A stretch of 64,000 nucleotides of DNA from Saccharicrinis sp963677655 (GTDB lineage Bacteria > Bacteroidota > Bacteroidia > Bacteroidales > Marinilabiliaceae). Both the position numbers and the translations under genes were made by a program. The notes under the pieces were generated by a model, which saw only the letters and a list, made by a program, of their open reading frames with translations, did not search any database and was not told the origin of the DNA. Below, one piece after another: positions 8,088 through 16,838 of the stretch (its first letter is position 1; each line of letters begins with the position of its first letter). The stretch lies in the NCBI GenBank assembly GCA_963677655.1, contig OY782088.1. One strand, written 5' to 3'.

Positions 8088-8876
8088 CTATTTGAAAATA
8101 TCATCTCTAAAACGCTGGAAATTATCGAATACATAACGGTTAGAAAACAATATAGTTAAAAACAGATTTAAAGTACACCCCGTAAATATTGCTAACATAA
8201 TCATCACCTGATATTTGATAGCAATCAATGGTGGACTTCCCCCTAAAATCTGACCGGTCATCACTCCTGGCAATGTAATTAATCCAATAACTGTCATTGT
8301 TGCAATCAATGGATTTAATCCTCTTTTTACAGCTTCTGTCATAAACGGTCTTTTAGCTATTGTAGAATCACCAGCATTTGTCAATAAAAAATAATATAAG
8401 TCATTCTTTTCAGACAATCCTTTATAATAAGTTGTTAATCCTACAATGTTATGATTTAACGAATTTCCCAATACCATACCAGTAATTGGGATGAAATATC
8501 TTGCATCAAAAACGTAATCCAGTCTAATTACTACACCAAGAAAAAATGCATCAATAATTAAAATAGAAGTAAATGATGCCAGTATCATTGGGACTACAAA
8601 AGTTTTCCATTTTAAACCAATTCTATTTATTGAAGTAAATACTCCTACAATAATCATCATAAACACCCATATGGAATTGATTACTGCACTGTTCTTATCA
8701 AAAATCCACTCTAAATAAAGTGCAATCAAACCTAATTGGAGTATCATTCTGGATAAAGCAACCAAAATATTTTTTACCAACTTAATTTTGAAATAAAGAA
8801 AAAATGAAATTGGTAAAAGCATAATAACAAATCCAATAACTAAATCTATAATTCTTATATCCAGAATTTCTTTCAT
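8088..8876 (-). CDS. fetB: FetB-like ABC exporter permease (UPF0014)
   Basis: The 262-residue membrane protein has six to seven hydrophobic segments and the family's conserved central region GMVLGNSLNHNIVGL, then LPGVMTGQILGGSPP near residues 200-215. Proteins of this family pair with a FetA-type ATPase; in E. coli FetAB exports iron and protects from oxidative stress. The gene starts 6 bp after the end of the ATPase gene, so the two are translated from one message. Iron as the cargo here is inferred from family membership only. Confidence 0.85.
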   Translation of the reverse strand: MKEILDIRIIDLVIGFVIMLLPISFFLYFKIKLVKNILVALSRMILQLGLIALYLEWIFDKNSAVINSIWVFMMIIVGVFTSINRIGLKWKTFVVPMILASFTSILIIDAFFLGVVIRLDYVFDARYFIPITGMVLGNSLNHNIVGLTTYYKGLSEKNDLYYFLLTNAGDSTIAKRPFMTEAVKRGLNPLIATMTVIGLITLPGVMTGQILGGSPPLIAIKYQVMIMLAIFTGCTLNLFLTILFSNRYVFDNFQRFRDDIFK

Positions 8877-8882
8877 ATTATT

Positions 8883-9479
8883 TTATTTAAGTTCAATAAT
8901 TCTGTTCGAATTATCAATCCATGTAGAATTATGTGATGCGGATAAAATTGTTTTATTTTTTAATCCTTTTAATGTTTTCAATAATAATTGTATTGATACT
9001 TCATCTAGAGAGGAAGTTGGCTCATCCATTAATACAATAGGTTTATTAATACTAAGGCAAATAGCAATAATGACGCGTTGTTTTTGTCCGCCACTAATTT
9101 TTTGAAAATCTTTTCCTAATATTTTAGGATCTAAACCTAAATGATATAATAAGAATTCAACCTCTGACTGATTTTTATTTAATCCTAGTAATTCAATCAA
9201 CTGCATCCCATTTTTAACGGGTAAATTTACATTTTGAGGTATCCAAATAATATTATTTCGAATATTTGATATCGTAATTTGTGTTAATGTTTCACCATTA
9301 ATTTCTATCGATCCTTTAGTAAATGGTACATAGCCTTGGATGATTTTAAGTAAAGAAGACTTTCCCTTTCCAGACTCTCCTTTTATAGTAACAAACTCAT
9401 TTGTTTTTATCTCAAAAGATAAATTCTCAAATACACTTTTGTTACCATAAAATAAAGAAATATTATCACATCTAATCAT
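8883..9479 (-). CDS. fetA: FetA-like ABC exporter ATPase
   Basis: The 198-residue ATP-binding subunit shows Walker A GESGKGKSSLLK (residues 35-46), the signature ISGGQKQRVIIA, Walker B PIVLMDEPTSSLD and a final switch His in LSASHNS. The short length is normal for FetA/YbbL proteins. It energises the permease encoded immediately downstream. It is divergent from the ThpR-like gene on the other side. Confidence 0.87.
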   Translation of the reverse strand: MIRCDNISLFYGNKSVFENLSFEIKTNEFVTIKGESGKGKSSLLKIIQGYVPFTKGSIEINGETLTQITISNIRNNIIWIPQNVNLPVKNGMQLIELLGLNKNQSEVEFLLYHLGLDPKILGKDFQKISGGQKQRVIIAICLSINKPIVLMDEPTSSLDEVSIQLLLKTLKGLKNKTILSASHNSTWIDNSNRIIELK

Positions 9480-9619
9480 AAACTAATTTGTATACATATG
9501 GATTGAATTACTATAAATTTAATTTTATAATAAATTATTTTTATCTTTTGTGTATGTCAAAACAAATCATCTTCAACTTCACTCAATCCGATAATTTAAA
9601 TTTCATATCCTGCTACAAA

Positions 9620-10183
9620 ATGAATAAGTTAAGAACTTTCATCGGTATAAAATTAGATTTATCAGACTATCAAAAAAACATTAAAAAATTCTTTGATAAA
9701 TCAACTGCATCTCAAATAAAATGGACAAGAGAAGATAACCTGCACCTTACATTTTTCTTTATAGGTAGTATTGAGTTTAAATATATAAAAGAAATCAGTA
9801 ATACCTTAAGAAAAACTATTAGTAATAACAAAAGCTTTACTATACATGCAGGTAAATGTGGTTGTTTTATAAAGCGGAGAAAGAATTGTATTTTATGGTT
9901 AGATATATTAGAAAATAACGATCTACTTAACTTACAACAGCAAATTGTCGAAGCATTAATACAAACCTTACCTTTAGAATTGAATATAAAACATGAAGAT
10001 TATGTTCCACATATTACCGTGGCTCGATATAATAAAAGAATAGGGATTGATGTAGAAGCCTTAAATAATTATTTAGGTGACTCGCACCATGAATTTAATG
10101 TTAATAAGGTAGCAATATTTGAAAGCAGATCTACACCCAATGGAGTGACTTACATTCCAATAGAATCAATATATTTAAAATAA
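9620..10183 (+). CDS. thpR: ThpR-like 2'-5' RNA ligase / 2',3'-cyclic phosphodiesterase
   Basis: From the ATG at 9620 this is a 187-residue 2H-phosphoesterase protein. The two HxTx motifs are HLTFFFIG (about residue 43) and HITVARYN (about residue 130), and the N-terminus MNKLRTFIGIKLD matches the family. Members hydrolyse 2',3'-cyclic phosphates and can ligate tRNA halves in vitro. The open frame extends to a TTG at 9488, but the extra 44 residues are not similar to the family and fall in the AT-rich divergent promoter region, so they were dropped. It stands alone and ends at a palindromic terminator. Confidence 0.85.
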   Translation: MNKLRTFIGIKLDLSDYQKNIKKFFDKSTASQIKWTREDNLHLTFFFIGSIEFKYIKEISNTLRKTISNNKSFTIHAGKCGCFIKRRKNCILWLDILENNDLLNLQQQIVEALIQTLPLELNIKHEDYVPHITVARYNKRIGIDVEALNNYLGDSHHEFNVNKVAIFESRSTPNGVTYIPIESIYLK

Positions 10184-10186
10184 AAA

Positions 10187-10204
10187 GAGCTGCAATTGCA
10201 GCTC
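10187..10204. terminator. Bidirectional terminator after thpR
   Basis: GAGCTGC-AATT-GCAGCTC is a perfect 7-bp stem with a 4-nt loop, placed between convergent genes with an A-run on its left. The U-tract is better on the minus strand, where it would end the outer-membrane protein transcript. Confidence 0.75.
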
Positions 10205-10232
10205 CTTATTATGATCTATCTATCAATTCTTA

Positions 10233-10799
10233 TTAGATTCCGAATAATCTGTATCCCAAACTAAACGTTAAAACATTTGTCTTTTGACCAATATCAAAAT
10301 CCTTCAAATCTGAAACATCTTTTAATCCCCATTCATAACGAACATCAAATGATAATTTCCATACTGCGACACCTCCTCCGGCTTGAAATGTCCAGTTTGT
10401 TGGTTTTAAGTCATTAACATCATCATCAGAAATAAACGAAGCAACTGGCCCAGCAACTCCATATATTCTTGCTACTTTTAAATCTAATAATTGTAAATTA
10501 GCTAATAAAGGAACATCCCAAGTTTTCAAATTCATTGATTCTCCATCAATAGATGTTTGTTTTTTTGCATAATAAATTTCAGGCTGAAATGATAAGTCTC
10601 CAATAAGCTTTAGTTTACCATATGCCCCAAAAAGGAAACCAGATTTAGCTTCACTTTTCCAATCTTCTGAGGCAGGAACATCACTTAACTTGATTTTAGT
10701 GCTATTAAAACCTGTTTTTAATCCTAATTCTAATCTATTTTGTGCATTTGCATTTAATAATAATACACAAAATGCCGCTAAAAGAAATATTTTCTTCAT
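10233..10799 (-). CDS. Outer-membrane beta-barrel protein (OMP_b-brl_2-like)
   Basis: The 188-residue protein has a signal peptide (MKKIFLLAAFCVLLLNANAQ, cut after Ala19 or Gln20). Alternating hydrophobic strands follow, rich in Gly and aromatic residues: LELGLKTGFNSTKI, FLFGAYGKLKLIG, LSFQPEIYYAKK, and a C-terminal strand ending in an aromatic (NVLTFSLGYRLFGI). This fits a small eight-stranded barrel of the PorT/OmpX-like class common in Bacteroidota. The function is unknown. It is a single gene, and its upstream region is shared with the divergent protease gene. Confidence 0.8.
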   Translation of the reverse strand: MKKIFLLAAFCVLLLNANAQNRLELGLKTGFNSTKIKLSDVPASEDWKSEAKSGFLFGAYGKLKLIGDLSFQPEIYYAKKQTSIDGESMNLKTWDVPLLANLQLLDLKVARIYGVAGPVASFISDDDVNDLKPTNWTFQAGGGVAVWKLSFDVRYEWGLKDVSDLKDFDIGQKTNVLTFSLGYRLFGI

Positions 10800-11105
10800 A
10801 ATTTAAAGTTTATATTCTACAACTTATTTTGTTTCTATAATGACAAGTAATAATATTATTCCACGTATAAACAAAATAAAATTAAGACTTATGTTAGTTA
10901 AAATAAAAAAATTAAACGCTAATTTCAAACTATAAATTAATCATCGTTAGCAATATTTAATAACATAACCACTACACCTCAATAAGATTCATGAATCATT
11001 AACTTCCATACACTTATGTAAGCAAAGTAAAATTATTTTTACTTTATTTGTATAAATTTTAATTAGAATCAATAATCTTTAGCCTCCCAAAAATAAACTT
11101 ATACT
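10800..11105. promoter_or_regulatory. Divergent promoter region, barrel gene / protease gene
   Basis: This 306-bp intergenic stretch holds no gene. It contains a 12-bp palindrome GATTCATGAATC (10986-10997) and a 9-bp inverted repeat AAAGTAAAA / TTTTACTTT at 11024-11045. A TTTG (11047-11050 area) and TAATCTTTAG further on are possible but imperfect promoter boxes for the protease. Confidence 0.45.
11024..11045. repeat. 22-bp inverted repeat upstream of the secreted protease gene
   Basis: AAAGTAAAA (11024-11032), 4 spacer bases, then TTTTACTTT (11037-11045) form perfect 9-bp arms about 60 bp before the protease ATG. It is AT-rich and lies where a regulator would overlap a -33 box, so it is a candidate operator; no regulator is identified. 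Confidence 0.4.
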
Positions 11106-14100
11106 ATGAATAAATTTAATTTTATTTTACTATTTATGTTAATAGTAAAGCTCACCAATGCCCAAACAATAAAACTAGCGCCTGTAAACACGGACTTTAA
11201 ATCTTTTATTGACAATAAAATTTCAACCAATTTAAAGTCAGGCACAATTCGTCAACATAGAAAAGGTTTAAACCCTTCACCATTTAAACCAAATTTTAGC
11301 AATAAAATTAAATCACTATTAAAAAGTTCTTCTATTGAATTAGAGACATCTTATGATTTACGCTTAATAGATAATGGCAACTATTTAACAAATGTAAAAA
11401 ATCAAGGAAATTCAGGCACATGCTGGACTTTTGCAACATATGGGTCCATAGAATCATATCTTTTAAAAAACAACATTGGTAATTATGACTTTTCAGAACA
11501 AAATTTAGCTACTTGCCATGGTTTCGATTGGGGACCGGATGATGGTGGAAATATTGACATTTCAACGTCATATTTATCCAGGCATCTGGGTCCAATAAAT
11601 GAAATTGATGATCCTTATACAGAACCTGACAATTCTGAAACATGTACAGAAAATCTGACTCCTCAATTATTTATTGAAAATGCACGTTACTTACCAGGCA
11701 TTAATGAAGATGCATTTGACATGGAGCTGATAAAAGAAGCAATAGTAAATTATGGAGCTCTATATACTAATATGAACTATGATGATGATTGCTATAATAG
11801 CGATGATTATACATATTATTATGAAGGAAGTGATTATACTAATCATGCAGTATTACTTGTTGGGTGGGATGATAATAAAACAGTAACTGCTGGTAGTAGA
11901 AATACACCTTCTTCACCGGGAGCATGGATTATACGAAATAGCTGGGGTTCAGATTGGGGTGAAGATGGATTCTTTTATATATCCTATGAAGACACAAAAG
12001 CCTTAAGTACAGTAGCTTATTTCCCTTCTTCCGAACCTTACAGCGCTTCAGAAAATGTATATTTTTACGATAAATGTGGTATGGTTGGAGCCATAGGTGA
12101 TGGAGAAACAACTTATGCATTAATTAAATATACTACATCAAACACTGAATTACTTGAGAAATTAGGAATAACAATTCCTTCAAATAATGCTGAAGTAAGT
12201 TTTGAAATTTATGAAAGTTTTGATGGTACTGATTTAACAGGATTTTTAGGGGAAGTTTCAACTCAATCTTGTGAATATCCAGGATTTTACACATTTGATA
12301 TTAGTGAAAGTTCAATCATACTAAATAGCAATAGCGATTTCTATATCAAAGCAAAAGTAACTACACCAAACTATGATTATCCTATTGCAATCGAATACCA
12401 GTATGAAGGTTATTCTGGATCGGCAACCATTGAACAAGATAAATGTTGGGTGAGTGCGGATGCAGAATTATGGGAAGCAATTGGAATAGGAACAGATTCT
12501 GAATTTGATATTTGTATCAAAGCATATACCAACTCAAACCCAAACTCTTTAATTCCTAATTTCTCTTCGGATACTCAATATGGATCTTATCCTTTAACCA
12601 TTAATTTTACTGATTTATCTAATGGAGATATTACTGGTTGGGAATGGGATTTTAATAATGATGGTATTGTAGATTCATATGAACAAAATCCGTCATTTAC
12701 ATATACAGAAAAAGGAACTTACTCTGTAACTCTGACTATCACTGATGATTCTGACAATAATTCTATAACTAAAAATGACTTAATTGAAGTCTATGCTCCA
12801 GAGATATGCAACGACCTTTCTACTGAATATGATATAGATTTTGAAAACACAGAAATCATGAGATTTTGGAGCATTAATGATAACAATTCAGATAATGCCA
12901 CATGGACACTAGACACTGAGAATGGATTGAATTCTAGCACATGTTATAACTATTCTAGCAATTTAAATAATGCAGCAGATGATTGGCTTATTTCATCTTG
13001 TTTTGATTTATATGAAGATCAGTTCTATCAACTTAATTTTTACACAAAGGCTGAAAATAAATATTATCCAGAAAAGCTTGCCATATACTTAATACAAAAT
13101 GATGATATAAATGACAATCCTCAGTTAGTTACAAATTTAGAAGACATCTCAAGCACCTCATTTAGTGGTACAACCGCTAATTTTAGTCCTATTACTAATG
13201 GCTCTTACAGAATTGCTTTTAAATGTTATAGTGATGCAAATACGCGAGGATTATACCTGGATGACATTTCCTTAAAAATGCAAACTGTTTTATCCATTAA
13301 TGAGATTCAGGAAACGGACGATATTTCAGGGGACTCACCTTTCAAAGATCAAATAGTATTTACAGAAGGTATCATAACCTCAATATCTGAAAATTCAGAA
13401 TATGGAACATACATTCAAGATGAAGAGAATATTTGGAGTGGTATAAAAACTAATCTTAGTAATTCATCCCTTTCTCAGGGCGACAAAATCATTGTACAAG
13501 GAATAATAAATGAATCTTCTGGTTTAACAGAAATTAATTCAATTGATGAATTGAAAGTTGTATCTTCTAATAACTCAATTAATCCAATATCGTTAGATAT
13601 TGAAAACATTGATGAATCCTATGAAAGCGTTTTAGTTCAACTAACCAATGTTCATTGTTCTCAAACTTCCTTTTTAAATGAATGGAAAATATCTGATGGA
13701 ACAAATGAACTAATTATAGATAATTCTTTTTACGATTACAATCCTGGGATAAATGAAAATTTCACTTCCATAACAGGTATAATTACATACAACAAGAATG
13801 ATTATAGACTTTTAATAAGGAATGAAGATGATATAAAATCAACACCTACTGAGATAACTAATAGCATTAAACTTTCAGATATTAATGTATATCCAAACCC
13901 TACCAGTGATTTTATTAAAATTGAAATTAGTAATAATTCTGATTTAAATTACGTTACAACAAACATCTATAATATTGTAGGTAAGAAGATCTTCTCTAAA
14001 TACATAATAAACACAGATGTAATTGATTTAGATTTATCGAGCTATAGTAATGGTATCTATTTAATTGAACTCATATCTAACAAGGGATCAAAAGTTTTTA

Positions 14101-14117
14101 GAATTTCAAAAGAATAA
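11106..14117 (+). CDS. Secreted papain-like (C1) protease with PKD and T9SS sorting domain
   Basis: The 1,003-residue multidomain enzyme begins with a signal peptide (residues 1-19). The C1 domain covers about 80-305 with Gln100 and Cys106 in NQGNSGTCWTFA, His247 in TNHAVLLVGWDD and Asn278 in WIIRNSWGSDWGEDGF, so the whole active site is intact. A PKD domain follows (about 487-560, GWEWDFNNDGIVDS). Next come a jelly-roll/MAM-like region (about 570-720) and an OB-fold-like region (about 730-910). The C-terminus INVYPNPTSDFIKIEI starts a type A T9SS sorting domain, so export through the type IX system to the cell surface or medium is expected. The role is probably protein degradation for nutrition. 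It is a single gene. Confidence 0.92.
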   Translation: MNKFNFILLFMLIVKLTNAQTIKLAPVNTDFKSFIDNKISTNLKSGTIRQHRKGLNPSPFKPNFSNKIKSLLKSSSIELETSYDLRLIDNGNYLTNVKNQGNSGTCWTFATYGSIESYLLKNNIGNYDFSEQNLATCHGFDWGPDDGGNIDISTSYLSRHLGPINEIDDPYTEPDNSETCTENLTPQLFIENARYLPGINEDAFDMELIKEAIVNYGALYTNMNYDDDCYNSDDYTYYYEGSDYTNHAVLLVGWDDNKTVTAGSRNTPSSPGAWIIRNSWGSDWGEDGFFYISYEDTKALSTVAYFPSSEPYSASENVYFYDKCGMVGAIGDGETTYALIKYTTSNTELLEKLGITIPSNNAEVSFEIYESFDGTDLTGFLGEVSTQSCEYPGFYTFDISESSIILNSNSDFYIKAKVTTPNYDYPIAIEYQYEGYSGSATIEQDKCWVSADAELWEAIGIGTDSEFDICIKAYTNSNPNSLIPNFSSDTQYGSYPLTINFTDLSNGDITGWEWDFNNDGIVDSYEQNPSFTYTEKGTYSVTLTITDDSDNNSITKNDLIEVYAPEICNDLSTEYDIDFENTEIMRFWSINDNNSDNATWTLDTENGLNSSTCYNYSSNLNNAADDWLISSCFDLYEDQFYQLNFYTKAENKYYPEKLAIYLIQNDDINDNPQLVTNLEDISSTSFSGTTANFSPITNGSYRIAFKCYSDANTRGLYLDDISLKMQTVLSINEIQETDDISGDSPFKDQIVFTEGIITSISENSEYGTYIQDEENIWSGIKTNLSNSSLSQGDKIIVQGIINESSGLTEINSIDELKVVSSNNSINPISLDIENIDESYESVLVQLTNVHCSQTSFLNEWKISDGTNELIIDNSFYDYNPGINENFTSITGIITYNKNDYRLLIRNEDDIKSTPTEITNSIKLSDINVYPNPTSDFIKIEISNNSDLNYVTTNIYNIVGKKIFSKYIINTDVIDLDLSSYSNGIYLIELISNKGSKVFRISKE

Positions 14118-14130
14118 TTATAAATAGAAA

Positions 14131-14165
14131 TAGAGGATGCCCTTAGTGACATCCTCTACTTTGTT
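14131..14165 (+). terminator. Terminator of the C1 protease gene
   Basis: A 9-bp stem TAGAGGATG (14131-14139) / CATCCTCTA (14150-14158) is followed by CTTTGTTTT. Confidence 0.85.
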
Positions 14166-14185
14166 TTAAAAACTTTATATCTTAC

Positions 14186-14833
14186 CTATAGAAATTTAGT
14201 TCTAGATGATGATAAAACTAATACTAAACTATCCAACATATCATCATTTGCGACATCCTTTTTCAGAAACATATTTCTATATTTTTCATAAACGATATCA
14301 ATCTTAGGATATATTAATTTAAGCAGATTTATTCTTTCCTGAAATCCTTCTATGGTTTTCTTTTTATATTGAAGTGAAGTTCCTTTGACTCTTTTAAAAC
14401 TTAATTCGGGATGAGTTTCAACAAATTTATTTTTAAACTGTGGATTTTCATTTAAAAATATATCAAGCTCTTTAATTTTTGAACAAATATTCCAGGATTG
14501 TACAGAAAAGCCTTTACCTATAATAGCTCTATTAATTGCTAAAGCCTCTTTATAATTATTGGCATACACTGCTTGTTTACATGGCACTGAAAATACAGAT
14601 GAACTAAAAGGGTATCCTAATTCTTCTCTAATGAGATTATCTATAAGCCTTTCGTCTTCTTGATGCTCAACTAAACCAATTGGCATATCAATTAAAATTT
14701 TCACTGCATTTTTAATACAACTTATTGCGTCATTTATTCTTTGATATAGTTCAATTGAAATTTCATTATTCTCATTAATAACAGAAAACAACCAACCACC
14801 TCTACATCCATCAACACCAATATATATTGCCAT
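14186..14833 (-). CDS. DUF429 family protein
   Basis: The 215-residue protein has the DUF429 hallmark N-terminus IYIGVDGCRGGWLF (residues 3-16), a predicted RNase H-like first strand with a conserved Asp. It also has KILIDMPIGL near residue 50 and ETHPELSFKRVKG near residue 140. The family is predicted to be a nuclease-like fold, but its substrate is unknown. Its ATG (14831-14833) lies inside the apparent end of the ketopantoate reductase frame; that overlap is probably artificial (see the next entry). The two genes are likely translationally coupled. Confidence 0.8.
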   Translation of the reverse strand: MAIYIGVDGCRGGWLFSVINENNEISIELYQRINDAISCIKNAVKILIDMPIGLVEHQEDERLIDNLIREELGYPFSSSVFSVPCKQAVYANNYKEALAINRAIIGKGFSVQSWNICSKIKELDIFLNENPQFKNKFVETHPELSFKRVKGTSLQYKKKTIEGFQERINLLKLIYPKIDIVYEKYRNMFLKKDVANDDMLDSLVLVLSSSRTKFL

Positions 14834-15759
14834 AAATTAATTTTTCTGGCTTCTTTTTCCTGAGGTAACAAAGCATGATATATAAAATAATTAATTGGAA
14901 CCTGTATTCCATGCTCATTTGCTAAATGAACTACACTGCCATTTTGATATTCTATCTCTGAAGGACGCCCGGCCCATATATCTCGAGCCATAGAAGAATT
15001 AGCAGTTGGAGCAAATGACATAGTTGCTTTTAATGTCTTATCTTTTATGATTTCTGGCAATTTAACTCCCTCAGCCTTAGCTACATTATAAATTTCATCA
15101 ATCATTTGAATCATCATTTCTTTTAACTCTGGTGTCTCACATAAAACTCCATAATTAGCCTTTGTTAAGGCCCCTAAACCCCCAAGACATATCAAAAGAA
15201 ATTTTTTCCACGTATCAGCCTGAATATAATCAGAAAGTTTATTTTTAATTCCGGCTTGAGTAAAAGCTACATTCATGGTTTTAGCACGATTTGATATGGT
15301 ATTATCCAATTCGCCAAAAATCAAATACGGCTCTGCACTCATATGCTCAATTACACCAGGCTCTTTAATTTTACTAAATATATTGCACAAACCACCAATA
15401 ACATTAACCAATGGCAATATTTCTGATAACTCTTTTGCTGCCATCACTCCATTTTGCAATGGTATTACAATTGTATCTTTTGAAATAGAACCTTTAATTT
15501 GCTCCGCTACATCTTTTACTTGCCAAGCCTTTACACCTATTAAAACAAGATCAGGCTGTTCAATCTTATCCGCAGTGTCCACAACAATGGCATTTTCTAC
15601 TAAATAATCACCCTTAGGACTCAATAATTGTAACCCTTTAGTTTTTATAACATCGCCATGTTCTCCTCTGGCAACAAAAGTTACCTGATGTCCAGCTTGT
15701 GCAAGACGTGCTCCAAAATACCCACCAACTCCACCTGTTCCTATGATTGCTACATTCAT
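14734..15759 (-). CDS. panE: 2-dehydropantoate 2-reductase, apparently frameshifted at its end
   Basis: This ketopantoate reductase reduces 2-dehydropantoate to pantoate with NADPH, on the way to pantothenate and CoA. It shows the Rossmann motif VAIIGTGGVGGYFGARLA at the N-terminus, the catalytic Lys in ADTWKKFLLIC, and the C-terminal domain ending LLPQEKEARKIN. The family normally ends there, at about 305-310 residues. Here the frame runs on for 33 more residues through the first 100 bp of the DUF429 gene. One extra A in the A5 run (plus-strand T5 at 14841-14845) would give a TAA stop right after RKN. The tail is therefore either a natural 1-bp deletion or a homopolymer read error. The enzyme core is intact. 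Confidence 0.88.
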   Translation of the reverse strand: MNVAIIGTGGVGGYFGARLAQAGHQVTFVARGEHGDVIKTKGLQLLSPKGDYLVENAIVVDTADKIEQPDLVLIGVKAWQVKDVAEQIKGSISKDTIVIPLQNGVMAAKELSEILPLVNVIGGLCNIFSKIKEPGVIEHMSAEPYLIFGELDNTISNRAKTMNVAFTQAGIKNKLSDYIQADTWKKFLLICLGGLGALTKANYGVLCETPELKEMMIQMIDEIYNVAKAEGVKLPEIIKDKTLKATMSFAPTANSSMARDIWAGRPSEIEYQNGSVVHLANEHGIQVPINYFIYHALLPQEKEARKINLWQYILVLMDVEVVGCFLLLMRIMKFQLNYIKE

Positions 15760-15865
15760 TTAATTATATTTTAATTATCATGATTATACGAAACTTGCAA
15801 ATTAAAATCTTACACTGTAGGTAATACTTCTTATAATGCATGAATCCTGATTAATTTTCTCTTTA

Positions 15866-15897
15866 AATAAAAAATCCCATTCTTAAAACAGAATAGG
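15866..15897 (-). terminator. Terminator of the queC-queE-queF operon
   Basis: On the minus strand CCTATTCT (15897-15890) pairs with AGAATGGG (15883-15876), including one G-U pair, and is followed by ATTTTTTATTT. Confidence 0.75.
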
Positions 15898-15929
15898 AAA
15901 ACTAAGCAAAATAATTAGTTTTAAAAATA

Positions 15930-16808
15930 CTATTGCCTAAATGCTGGAGCTGATAATATATTTGAATGTACTAAATTACCTGGTAAAATATCGTATAGAT
16001 TTGCTCTTACCGGGCAAATATCAATTCCACCCCTACGAGTATATAAACATGCGACCATAATCTCTTCGGGAGAAAATTTATCAAACAATCTTTTATAAAT
16101 CATTTCACATATCTCTTCATGAAAATGATTTTCGTCTCTGATGGAAACTAAATATTTTAAAAGAGAAAGCTTATCTATAATAAAACTTGATTTCATATAA
16201 ATAAAAACGCTTCCCCAATCTGGTTGGTGGGTTATTTTACAATTACTACGAAGTAGATTAGAGCTCACTGCTAAATCAAATCTACCTTCTTCTTTTTTTC
16301 CAAATAATAAAGACTCATCTTCCTTATATAACTCAAAAGAAACCTTATCTGCTTCAGGTAAATCTTCAAGCAAATCAAAGTTACCAAATTCAAAAACGTC
16401 AGAAGTATATTGCGAATGAAAAGAAACTTCGATTTCTGTTTTAAGTAAAACCGTTAAGTCTTTTTTAATTATTGCTAGAACTATATTTATTGCCTCTTCT
16501 TTACTATCACCATATTTTCCCATATTAAAGGAGTTTAAATATAGTTTTAGAGATTTACTTTCAACGAGAAACTCACTATCACAAGAATATATCAATTTCA
16601 ATATCCCTGTAACTGGCAATCCTTTTTTTGTTAAAAATCCAAGTTCATATGCATGCCAGGCATCAACACCAACAAAAGGTAATTTTGATTCTTCTATTTT
16701 ATATTGTTCTCTATTTAAATACCGAGGTACAGCAACTAAAATATCTGGAGCATATTCTCGCGGATGACTAATTTGTTTACCCAGTACTTTGCCTTCAATC
16801 TCATTCAT
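15930..16808 (-). CDS. queF: NADPH-dependent 7-cyano-7-deazaguanine reductase (long form)
   Basis: QueF reduces preQ0 to preQ1, the last free-base step before the deazaguanine enters tRNA. From the ATG at 16808 it is 292 residues, the two-domain long type. The NADPH motif is ESKSLKLYLNSFN in the N-terminal half, and the catalytic Cys lies in RSNCKITHQPDWGS with the family's YTRRGGIDICP later. An in-frame TTG six codons upstream is less likely as the start. It is the third gene of the que operon, 30 bp after queE. Confidence 0.93.
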   Translation of the reverse strand: MNEIEGKVLGKQISHPREYAPDILVAVPRYLNREQYKIEESKLPFVGVDAWHAYELGFLTKKGLPVTGILKLIYSCDSEFLVESKSLKLYLNSFNMGKYGDSKEEAINIVLAIIKKDLTVLLKTEIEVSFHSQYTSDVFEFGNFDLLEDLPEADKVSFELYKEDESLLFGKKEEGRFDLAVSSNLLRSNCKITHQPDWGSVFIYMKSSFIIDKLSLLKYLVSIRDENHFHEEICEMIYKRLFDKFSPEEIMVACLYTRRGGIDICPVRANLYDILPGNLVHSNILSAPAFRQ

Positions 16809-16838
16809 AGAACAATTTTTATTCAATGTATAATTTTA

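Noticed and set aside
9488..9619. N-terminal extension of the ThpR-like protein
   Set aside because: It starts at TTG, is unlike the family and overlaps the divergent promoter region; the ATG at 9620 gives a standard N-terminus.
14734..14830. The last 33 residues of the ketopantoate reductase as real protein
   Set aside because: They are read from the DUF429 gene in another frame and go beyond the normal family end; a one-base indel explains them better.
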